Below, one piece after another: positions 7,624 through 14,417 of a stretch of DNA of 14,417 nt (the first letter of the stretch is position 1; every line of letters begins with the position of its first letter). This DNA comes from an uncultured bacterium (GTDB lineage: Bacteria; Planctomycetota; Phycisphaerae; Phycisphaerales; SM1A02), in assembly GCA_903918555.1 (NCBI GenBank), contig CAIXEV010000653.1, positions 1-14,417 of the forward strand. The letters run 5' to 3'. A model generated the notes under the pieces. That model worked only from the letters and a program-made list of their open reading frames with translations, made no database searches and had not been told where the DNA came from. The translations under genes were made by a program, and so were the position numbers.

Positions 7624-8753
7624 TCCTCCACATCATCGAGGACCTTCATCCCGAGAGCGGTGGCCCGCCCGCGGTCGTGATCGAGCTCGCGCGCCATCAG
7701 GCGCTTGCCGGGACGACGGTCGTCGTCGTGTGCGTCGACGGCCCCCGCGACGCCGGTGAGCGCGCGCGGATTGATCGGCTCTTCGCCGAAGCGGGCGTTC
7801 AGCTGATCGAACTCTCGCGTGAGGCGCGCGCGCCACGGAAGGCGCTGCTCGCCGCGATCGAGCGGCTGCAACCGCGCGTGGTGCATCTGCATGGCGTCTG
7901 GGGCGCCACGGTCCGACATGGCGCCGCGATCGCGCGGATGCGCCGAATTCCATTCGTTATCTCGACGCATGGCATGCTGCATCCCTACGCCCTTTCGCAG
8001 CGGTCGCTGAAGAAGCGCATCTACCTCGCGGTCTTTCCGTGGATCCTCGGCGGCGCGGGCGAGCTGTTCGCGCTGAACCGCGAGGAGGCTGCGTGCATCG
8101 AGCAACGCTTTCGCGCGCGCGCATCGGTGCTTCCGAACGGCATCGCCACCGCCGACTACGAGGGCGTCGACCCGAAGGTCTTCCGGAGTGAGCATCCTGA
8201 AATCGGTGGCGCGCCGTTCGTGCTCTTCGTCGGGCGGCTCCATCCGATCAAGGGCGTGGACAACCTCGTGCGCAGCTATGCGATCGCGCGCAGCCGTGGC
8301 CTGACGCACGAACTGGTGGTGATCGGCCCGGAGGACGGCGGTGGCGACGCAGCACGCGCAGCCGCAGCGGAGACCGGAATCGCGAAGCATGTCCACTTCG
8401 TCGGACCCGCATACGGCGCCGTCAAGCGCTCGGCGCTTGCAGCCTGCTCGGCCTTCGTGCATCGTCCCCGATTCGAGGGATTCGGCCTTGCGGTCGTGGA
8501 GGCGCTCGCCAGCGCGAAGCCCGTCGTGACAACCGATGTCTGCAGGCTCGACGGCGCGGCGGAGGCAGATGCCCTCGTATCCGCGCCCGACACCGATGCG
8601 GGTTTCGCCGACGCACTGGTGGCGCTCCTCCGCGACGGTCGGCGGGCGGAGGGGCTCGCCGAGCGGGGCAGGGAATGGGTGCGGCGAGAGTTCGATTGGT
8701 CCCGGCTCGTCGAGCACACGGAAGCCGTCTACCGAAGAGTTTCCCACGCGTAG
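7620..8753 (+). CDS. Glycosyltransferase family 4-type (GT-B fold)
   Basis: A 377-residue cytoplasmic or membrane-associated retaining glycosyltransferase, predicted to add one sugar of the repeat unit. The N-terminal acceptor domain has MILHIIEDLHPESGG at 1-15, the conserved HLHGVWG at 89-95 and STHGML at 115-120. The C-terminal Glycos_transf_1 domain has LPNGI at 171-175 and FVGRLHPIKGVDNL at 203-216. It also carries the donor-site E-x7-E motif (E286 to E294 in RFEGFGLAVVEA). The start was set at ATG 7620 because the family begins directly with this strand; the open frame reaches back to 7380, but that part overlaps gmd and reads as Pro/Thr/Arg-rich sequence. There is no Shine-Dalgarno. The donor and acceptor sugars are not deducible. 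The 105-base gap to fcl has a TTGACA at 8762 without a properly spaced -10. Confidence 0.9.
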   Translation: MILHIIEDLHPESGGPPAVVIELARHQALAGTTVVVVCVDGPRDAGERARIDRLFAEAGVQLIELSREARAPRKALLAAIERLQPRVVHLHGVWGATVRHGAAIARMRRIPFVISTHGMLHPYALSQRSLKKRIYLAVFPWILGGAGELFALNREEAACIEQRFRARASVLPNGIATADYEGVDPKVFRSEHPEIGGAPFVLFVGRLHPIKGVDNLVRSYAIARSRGLTHELVVIGPEDGGGDAARAAAAETGIAKHVHFVGPAYGAVKRSALAACSAFVHRPRFEGFGLAVVEALASAKPVVTTDVCRLDGAAEADALVSAPDTDAGFADALVALLRDGRRAEGLAERGREWVRREFDWSRLVEHTEAVYRRVSHA

Positions 8754-8858
8754 GCGCCAAGTTGACACAACCGCGCCGCGACGGACCGGGGTCGAATAAC
8801 CGAAAGTCCGAAATGGCTCACATGGAGCCTCGGGGATGCCGATATCAGTCTCGGTTCC

Positions 8859-9860
8859 ATGCCTGTTCCTGACGCCCGATCTTCTCTCGTCGGCGCCCGT
8901 GTTGTCGTCACGGGCGGCGCCGGCTTTCTTGGCCGCGCGGTGGTCGAACGGCTGCGCGCGCGGGGCGTGACTGACATCGTCGTGCCGCGCCGCAGGGACT
9001 ACGACCTCCTGCACGAAGCGGACGCCGAGCGTCTCTATCGGGATGCGCGTCCCGATGTCGTTCTTCATCTCGCCGCGGAAGTGGGCGGGATCGGAGCCAA
9101 CCAGGCGAATCCCGGGCGCTACTTCTTCGCGAACATGGCCATGGCGCTGCACCTGATCGAGGGCGCGCGCCGCGCGGAGATCCGCAAGTTCGTGCAGGTC
9201 GGGACGATCTGCTCGTATCCGAAGTTCACGCCGGTGCCGTTCCGCGAGGACGATCTCTGGAACGGCTACCCGGAGGAGACGAACGCGCCGTACGGCGTCG
9301 CGAAGAAGGCGGCGCTTGTGATGCTCGACGGCTATCGCCGCCAGTACGGGCTTGCGTCGAGCTATGTCCTCCCCGTCAATTTGTATGGACCGTGGGATAA
9401 TTTTGACCCTTCAACCTCGCATGTGATCCCCGCGTTGATCCGCAAGTGCATCGAGGCCGTCGAGCAGCGTGCGCCGGCGATCCAGTGCTGGGGAACCGGT
9501 TCGGCGAGCCGCGAGTTCCTGTTCGTCGACGACGCTGCAGAGGGCGTCGTCCGTGCGGCGGAGTGCATGGACGACCCTGTTCCGATCAACCTCGGCGCAT
9601 CCAGCGAGATCTTGATCCGGGATCTCGTGGGCCTCGTGGCCGACGCCTGTGGATTCACGGGGCGGATCGAGTGGGACCCGGGCAAGCCCGACGGACAGCC
9701 GCGCCGTGCGGTCGATGCAACAAGGGCTCGGGAACTGCTCGGGTGGCAGGCAAACACGACCCTCGCGGATGGACTTCGCGCGACGGTCGAGTGGTATCGG
9801 CGCAACCGCGGGCATCGGTCGGGTTACGATCCGTCGCGTTCCGCGCAGGGATCAGGCTAA
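8859..9860 (+). CDS. fcl: GDP-L-fucose synthase (GDP-4-keto-6-deoxymannose 3,5-epimerase/4-reductase)
   Basis: Uses NADPH to convert the Gmd product into GDP-L-fucose. The length of 333 residues fits the family. GxxGxxG is at G19, G22 and G25 (TGGAGFLG). LAAEVGGIGANQANP at 71-85 is diagnostic. The active-site stretch is VGTICSYPKF at 114-123, then Y145 and K149 in PYGVAKK. NLYGPWDNF at 174-182 and STSHVIPALIRK at 185-196 include H188, which corresponds to the catalytic His179 of E. coli Fcl. C118 matches the catalytic Cys109. The position of the E. coli catalytic Ser107 appears to be Thr116. The start at 8859 leaves a short N-terminal extension before the Rossmann strand. No clear Shine-Dalgarno is visible. 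The stop is 16 bases before the next glycosyltransferase, so the two are probably co-transcribed. Confidence 0.95.
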   Translation: MPVPDARSSLVGARVVVTGGAGFLGRAVVERLRARGVTDIVVPRRRDYDLLHEADAERLYRDARPDVVLHLAAEVGGIGANQANPGRYFFANMAMALHLIEGARRAEIRKFVQVGTICSYPKFTPVPFREDDLWNGYPEETNAPYGVAKKAALVMLDGYRRQYGLASSYVLPVNLYGPWDNFDPSTSHVIPALIRKCIEAVEQRAPAIQCWGTGSASREFLFVDDAAEGVVRAAECMDDPVPINLGASSEILIRDLVGLVADACGFTGRIEWDPGKPDGQPRRAVDATRARELLGWQANTTLADGLRATVEWYRRNRGHRSGYDPSRSAQGSG

Positions 9861-9876
9861 CTGTCGTCAGGCATCG

Positions 9877-11157
9877 ATGCGAATTCTGCTGATCAACCAG
9901 ACCTTCTACCCCGATGTCGCGGCCACCGCGCAGCACGGTCATGACCTGGCGAGGTTCCTCGTCGCGCAGGGTCATGAGGTCAGCGTGATCGCGTCGCGTT
10001 CGCTCTACGGAAAGGCAGGCCGGTCGCTTCCGGCCTACGAGCGCGTCGATGGAATCGAGATTCACCGTGTCGGGCGCAGCTTCTACGGCAAGGCCGGTCT
10101 CCTCGCGCGCGGGCTCGACTTCGGGCTCTTCTACCTCTCGACGGCGATCAAGTCGATCGAGATCGGCCGCCACGATGTCTGCATCTGCCTGACGACGCCG
10201 CCGTACATCCCGCTGCTTGGCCTTGCGCTGCGATCGCTGCTCGGAACGCGCGTGGTGTACTGGGCGATGGATCTCTATCCGGATGTCCTCGTCGCGACGG
10301 GCGTCGCGAATGAGAAGTCGCTCGTCACCAAGGCGCTTGAGGCGCTGAATCGCTTTGCGCTTCGCCGCGCCGATCGCGTCGTCGTGCTCGGCCGCTGCAT
10401 GGAGGACCGCATCCGCGCCAAGGGCGTCGAGATGTCGCATGTGCGTCGGATCCCGGTGTGGTCGGAGATCTTCGATGAGCCGGGCGCCGGCAAGGACCCT
10501 GCCGAGGCGCACCGCAACAACGCGTACCGCAGGCAGTGGGAGGTCGGCGACCGCACGCTCGTGATGTACTCGGGCAACTTCGGCATCGGGCACGATGTCG
10601 AGACCTTCGCCCGAGCCGCGAAGCAACTCGAGTTCGATCACAACATCATGTTCGCGTTCGTCGGCGGCGGCAAGCGGAAGGACGAGCTCCTCCGCGCGAT
10701 GCGCGCCGTGAAGCTCGACCGGTTCGTCGAGGCGGACTACCAGCCGCGCGAGCGTCTTGGCGAGCTGCTTTCGGCCGCGGACATCCATCTCGCGAGCATG
10801 CGCCCGGGCTGGGAAGGCGTGATGGTGCCGAGCAAGATCTTCGGAACGCTTGGCGCGGGTCGACCGGTGGTCTGGGTCGGCGGCGCACGCTCGGAAGTGG
10901 CGTCGGTGATTCGCGACGCCGACTGCGGATTCACGATCACGCCGGGCGACGCGGATGCGCTCGCTGCGGTGATCCGCAAGCTCGCGAACGACCCTGCGCT
11001 GCGCGCCGCGATGGGCGCGCGAGCGCGGCAGACGATGATCGACCGCTGGGGCATGCAGCATGCGCTTGCGGAGTGGCGCGCGATGCTCGAGGAGATCGGG
11101 CCGTCGAGCGAACGGCCGACGCATGGCGGAACCTCCTCCGAGAGCACGCCGCACTGA
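9877..11157 (+). CDS. WbuB-like glycosyltransferase (GT4 type)
   Basis: A 426-residue GT-B glycosyltransferase resembling the WbuB group of N-acetyl-aminosugar transferases found in O-antigen and capsule loci. The N-terminal part has MRILLINQTFYPDVAATAQ with HGHDLARFL, then TTPPYIPLLGL at 106-116 and VVYWAMDLYPDV at 127-137. The C-terminal part has MYSGNFGIGHDVETF at 230-244, FVGGGKRKDEL at 261-271 and WEGVMVPSKIFGTLGAGRPV at 312-331. In that last motif the second acidic residue of the common E-x7-E is absent and a PSK triplet is present, as is usual for this subgroup. Residues 42-48 and 68-74 are near-copies (SLYGKAG and SFYGKAG). The start at ATG 9877 lies 16 bases after the fcl stop; the frame extends further back but inside fcl. 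The WbuB assignment suggests an L-FucNAc-type donor, which is speculative here. Confidence 0.88.
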   Translation: MRILLINQTFYPDVAATAQHGHDLARFLVAQGHEVSVIASRSLYGKAGRSLPAYERVDGIEIHRVGRSFYGKAGLLARGLDFGLFYLSTAIKSIEIGRHDVCICLTTPPYIPLLGLALRSLLGTRVVYWAMDLYPDVLVATGVANEKSLVTKALEALNRFALRRADRVVVLGRCMEDRIRAKGVEMSHVRRIPVWSEIFDEPGAGKDPAEAHRNNAYRRQWEVGDRTLVMYSGNFGIGHDVETFARAAKQLEFDHNIMFAFVGGGKRKDELLRAMRAVKLDRFVEADYQPRERLGELLSAADIHLASMRPGWEGVMVPSKIFGTLGAGRPVVWVGGARSEVASVIRDADCGFTITPGDADALAAVIRKLANDPALRAAMGARARQTMIDRWGMQHALAEWRAMLEEIGPSSERPTHGGTSSESTPH

Positions 11158-11169
11158 GGCGCACGCGCG

Positions 11170-11751
11170 ATGACCGAGGAACGCGAAGACACCATGATCG
11201 AGCGGCGCAGCAGCCCGTACTCCACGGGGGAGAAGCTCGGCCGCATGCTGTGGGGCTGCGCGCAGTCGACGCTCTTCCGCTTCTCGTTCCACAACTGGTA
11301 CGGCTTTCGCCGCGCGCTGCTGCGCCTGTTTGGCGCGAAGCTCCACGACACCGCGAATGTGCGGCGCACGGTGCTCATCGAGTGTCCGTGGAACCTCGCC
11401 ATCGGGTCGGAGAGCTCGGTCGGCGACCGCGCGATCCTGTATTGCCTCGGGCGCGTGACGATCGGCGCCCGCGTGACGGTGTCGCAGGGCGCGCATCTCT
11501 GCGCCGGCAGCCACGACTCGAGGCGCGCGACGATGCCGCTCCTTCGTCCGCCCATCGACATCGAGGACGACGCCTGGATCGCGGCCGACGCGTTCGTCGG
11601 GCCGAAGGTCCGCGTCAAGGAGGGCGCGATCCTCGGTGCGCGCGCGGTGGCGCTCGAGGATCTCGAGCCTTGGTCGATCTACCTCGGAAACCCCGCGGCA
11701 CGCGTGCGTGCGCGCGAGTTCGAGCGGCGGCCGGCGGGGCTTGGCGGCTGA
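11170..11751 (+). CDS. WcaF-like hexapeptide-repeat O-acetyltransferase
   Basis: A 193-residue left-handed beta-helix acyltransferase resembling colanic acid acetyltransferase WcaF. It probably transfers acetyl from acetyl-CoA to a sugar of the repeat unit. The family-typical N-terminus is present (SPYSTGEKLGRMLWGCAQSTLF at about 15-36, with RRALLRLFGAKL at 47-58). Imperfect hexapeptide turns run from about 67 to 165 (LAIGSESSVGDRA, VTIGARVTVSQGA, AWIAADAFVGPKV). The candidate catalytic His115 sits in CAGSHDSRR, and WSIYLGNPAARV at 168-179 closes the coil. The start could be ATG 11170 or ATG 11194, eight codons later; 11170 is preferred because a GAGG lies about 10 bases upstream. It is the last gene of the polysaccharide locus seen here, 12 bases after the WbuB-like gene, so one transcript is likely. 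Confidence 0.86.
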   Translation: MTEEREDTMIERRSSPYSTGEKLGRMLWGCAQSTLFRFSFHNWYGFRRALLRLFGAKLHDTANVRRTVLIECPWNLAIGSESSVGDRAILYCLGRVTIGARVTVSQGAHLCAGSHDSRRATMPLLRPPIDIEDDAWIAADAFVGPKVRVKEGAILGARAVALEDLEPWSIYLGNPAARVRAREFERRPAGLGG

Positions 11752-11771
11752 CGGGCGGTCGCTGCTATCCT
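11741..11771 (+). promoter_or_regulatory. cysS: Candidate extended -10 promoter for cysS
   Basis: TGCTATCCT at 11763-11771 is a TG-n-extended -10 (TATCCT at 11766-11771). A weak -35, TTGGCG at 11741-11746, lies 19 bases upstream inside the end of the acetyltransferase gene. Transcription would start near 11778, giving a leader of about 17 bases. The same TGCTAT core recurs at 13350. Assigned by eye only. Confidence 0.4.
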
Positions 11772-11794
11772 CCGAAGCTTCGAGACAGCACGCG

Positions 11795-13294
<1,500 letters not shown>

Positions 13295-13331
13295 CGCGAC
13301 GGAATTGTCGGAAATCTTGGATTGAGCGGCT

Positions 13332-13358
13332 TTGAATTGCCGATCTTGTTGCTATAGT
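13332..13358 (+). promoter_or_regulatory. Extended -10 promoter candidate ahead of a structured region
   Basis: TGCTATAGT at 13350-13358 is a TG-extended -10 matching TATAAT at five of six positions. A TTGAAT -35-like hexamer lies at 13332-13337 with a 15-base spacer, which is short, but extended -10 promoters tolerate weak -35 elements. The predicted start, about 13363-13366, coincides with the 5' end of the long closing stem of the structured segment. It lies about 430 bases before the downstream GTG start. This is the best promoter match seen in the window. Confidence 0.6.
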
Positions 13359-13362
13359 GACA

Positions 13363-13523
13363 GCGTCAGCATCAAGAGCAGCGGAGCAATCCGCTCGGCA
13401 ACCGAGTCCTGATCCGACCACGGTGCCAAATCGATGCGGCTCGAAAACGGCTGAAAAACAGCCAAAAACGAGCACAATCGAGGATCGCGGCGAACGCCGC
13501 CCCTGCTCTTGAATGTCTGACGC
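13363..13523 (+). ncRNA. Candidate structured RNA, 161 nt, closed multi-branch fold (family not recognised)
   Basis: The two ends pair: GCGTCAG (13363-13369) with CTGACGC (13517-13523), then CAT/ATG, then AAGAGCAG (13374-13381) with CTGCTCTT (13503-13510). That is about 19 bp with two single-base bulges. Inside, the helices abut: CGGA-GCAA-TCCG (13382-13393, GNRA-type loop) and CTCGG-CAA-CCGAG (13394-13406). Next is a long branched hairpin 13411-13486 made of GATCC/GGATC, TCGAT/ATCGA, GCTCG/CGAGC and GGCTG-AAAAA-CAGCC with A-rich joints. Last is GCGGC-GAAC-GCCGC (13487-13500). Only TCCT and CC are left unpaired at the junction. A promoter candidate sits immediately upstream. I see none of the signature motifs of RNase P, tmRNA or tRNA. 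It could be a stand-alone RNA, a cis-acting leader for the gene at 13798, or a DNA-level structure. High GC makes short stems common by chance; the evidence is the number of abutting, mutually compatible helices. Confidence 0.55.
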
Positions 13524-13762
13524 GGTGCGAACGGTCCATCCGGCGCATGTGGCGTCGGCCGAGCGCACCGCGACAATTTGAAGTTGCATCCCGAGCGATG
13601 CGCGTGTCGTTGATTGGACCGTCGAGAGGTCCGTTGGCGATCGCGCATCCAGCAACCGGCCGCGAGGCAAGGTGCTGAAACGATGCGGGCGACGCCGATC
13701 GGTGCGTCGTCAACCTCGCGCGCGAGCCGCCTTCATGCGGCACGCGCATCGCCGGGATGCGC
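13524..13762 (+). other. Further run of hairpins between the candidate RNA and the next gene
   Basis: No convincing gene. Successive possible helices are: GGTGCG/CGCACC (13524-13529 with 13564-13569, or 9 bp as CGCGGTGCG from 13521) around a 7-bp hairpin at 13540-13558; CGACA/TGTCG (13571-13575 with 13605-13609) around GCATC/GATGC; and GGACC/GGTCC (13616-13632). A nested hairpin at 13644-13687 follows (CGCATC/GATGCG, CAGC/GCTG, ACC/GGT, GCC-GCGA-GGC). The series ends with CGACGC/GCGTCG (13690-13709), GCCGC/GCGGC (13726-13741) and GCGCATC-GCCGG-GATGCGC (13744-13762). The last is a perfect 7-bp hairpin followed by TTCCTTCC and could end a transcript. Together with 13363-13523 this may be one RNA of about 400 nt. 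Confidence 0.4.
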
Positions 13763-13782
13763 TTCCTTCCGCCCGAAGTGGC

Positions 13783-13789
13783 AGAGGAG
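13783..13789 (+). promoter_or_regulatory. Shine-Dalgarno for the right-edge gene
   Basis: AGAGGAG at 13783-13789 lies 8 bases before GTG 13798, an optimal distance. It favours this GTG over an in-frame GTG at 13789, which overlaps the site itself, and over an in-frame ATG at 13735. Confidence 0.65.
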
Positions 13790-13797
13790 TGCGCATC

Positions 13798-14417
13798 GTG
13801 TTCGACAACGCCGAGCCCACCATCGCGCTGAGACCATCGGCGGTCTTTCAGTTGCTGCTCTTTGGAGCGACCGAGGGAGTCCGCGACGCAGCTGCAGGGT
13901 TGCTCGAGCCTTCGGCCTCTGTACCCGCGAGCCATCTGCGATTGCTGAGAGGCAGTTTCCCATTGATGCCGAAGTGCCAGCAGATCGCGGCGCGCCTCGT
14001 CGCCACGGCGATGGTTCGGTCTCCATCGGATGCAGAACGCTTCCTCGGGCTGTATCCCGATTGGGCAGAGCTGTCGTCGAGGGCTGAATGCGTATTCGTG
14101 CACGAAACGCCGATGTACGACCCCTCGACCGCTCGTATCAACGGTCTCTTCGAGACATACACATGGCGGCGCGCGGCCTTCCGGTTGCCGAAAGCGGTGG
14201 ACCAGACGGTCGAGAAGCTCCACATGGGGCGGAAACGGCGCTCAGGGCGTTGCAGCGTTCATGCCGCGCGCTGGCTGATCGAAGCTGGAGCGTTCCATGT
14301 CGCGTTTCAGGTTGGATGCCGCGACTTCAGGGGAACGAAGCACTGGCGCCCGATGCGGATCTACTCGCCGGAAGGGGTGCTGGTGAAGGAGGCGAAGGAC
14401 CCCGGTGGTTTCTCGTG
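13798..14417 (+). CDS. Uncharacterised protein, 3' end outside window
   Basis: An open frame of 206 complete codons runs from GTG 13798 to the right edge without a stop. I do not recognise the family. The visible product begins VFDNAEPTIALRPSAVFQLL, with no signal peptide or membrane segment. A predicted helical region follows (CQQIAARLVATAMVRSPSDAERF at about 60-82), then a basic patch (HMGRKRRSGRC near 145-155). A mixed stretch ARWLIEAGAFHVAFQVGCRD leads into KHWRPMRIYSPEGVLVKEAK. Support for coding comes from the strong Shine-Dalgarno and a third-position GC bias of roughly three quarters, above the second position. That bias is weaker than in the neighbouring genes, with more TTG, CGA, TCT and GGA codons, which may indicate transfer. 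The frame also stays open upstream to a TGA at 13579, but that part is Arg-rich with weaker bias. Its position after the structured segment suggests linked expression. Function unknown. Confidence 0.65.
   Translation, partial: MFDNAEPTIALRPSAVFQLLLFGATEGVRDAAAGLLEPSASVPASHLRLLRGSFPLMPKCQQIAARLVATAMVRSPSDAERFLGLYPDWAELSSRAECVFVHETPMYDPSTARINGLFETYTWRRAAFRLPKAVDQTVEKLHMGRKRRSGRCSVHAARWLIEAGAFHVAFQVGCRDFRGTKHWRPMRIYSPEGVLVKEAKDPGGFS

Noticed and set aside
8762..8767. TTGACA as a promoter for fcl
   Set aside because: The nearest TA-rich hexamer (GAATAA at about 8794) is 26 bases away, too far for a standard spacer. No extended -10 is present.
6843..9152. Long open frame (769 codons) on the - strand
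   Set aside because: It lies antisense to or out of frame with gmd, the GT4 gene and fcl, all with clear family motifs. Its product is Arg/His/Ala-rich without recognisable domains, as expected for a high-GC shadow frame.
13449..13463. GGCTGTTTTTCAGCC hairpin followed by GTTTTC on the - strand as a leftward terminator
   Set aside because: No convincing leftward gene ends there. The hairpin is nested inside larger compatible helices, which fits the RNA reading on the + strand better.
13363..13762. RNase P RNA, tmRNA, tRNA or group II intron identity
   Set aside because: I find no RNase P core motif, no T-loop or tRNA-like end and no domain V-like sequence. The 161-base domain closes on itself, unlike RNase P. 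The downstream protein has no reverse transcriptase motifs in the visible part.
13372..14223. Open frame (283 codons) on the - strand opposite the right-edge gene and structured region
   Set aside because: The product is Arg/Ser/His-rich with no recognised motif. The + strand frame from 13798 has a strong Shine-Dalgarno and better third-position bias. Not fully excluded.

Overview
The window is high-GC bacterial DNA with tightly packed genes and few Shine-Dalgarno sequences. The cysteinyl-tRNA synthetase type and the extracellular polysaccharide gene content suggest a member of the Planctomycetota, possibly class Phycisphaerae. That placement is inference from sequence style; no marker gene search was possible.

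Layout. Bases 1-11751 are a surface or extracellular polysaccharide locus. In order it holds: a UDP-N-acetylglucosamine-type nucleotide-sugar dehydrogenase cut by the left edge (+); a Wzx-like flippase (+); a secreted protein of unknown function with some glycosidase-like features (+); an O-antigen polymerase/ligase-like membrane protein (-); GDP-mannose 4,6-dehydratase (-); a GT4 glycosyltransferase (+); GDP-L-fucose synthase (+); a WbuB-like glycosyltransferase (+); and a WcaF-like acetyltransferase (+). The polymerase and dehydratase form a leftward block inside an otherwise rightward locus. Together the genes can make GDP-L-fucose and probably a uronic-acid nucleotide sugar. They can also transfer sugars to a lipid carrier, O-acetylate, flip and polymerise the repeat unit. 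The secreted protein may process or bind the product.

Bases 11795-13294 are the housekeeping gene cysS, preceded by an extended -10 promoter candidate.

Bases 13295-13797 hold no convincing gene but are the most unusual part of the window. A second extended -10 promoter candidate is followed at once by a 161-base segment that can be drawn by hand as a compact multi-branched RNA. It has a long closing stem around four branches that abut with almost no unpaired bases. More hairpins follow up to about 13762. A good ribosome binding site then precedes a GTG-started gene of unknown function that runs off the right edge. This RNA-plus-unknown-protein pair is the best candidate for something undescribed. 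Its helices were found by eye and have not been tested by folding or covariation.
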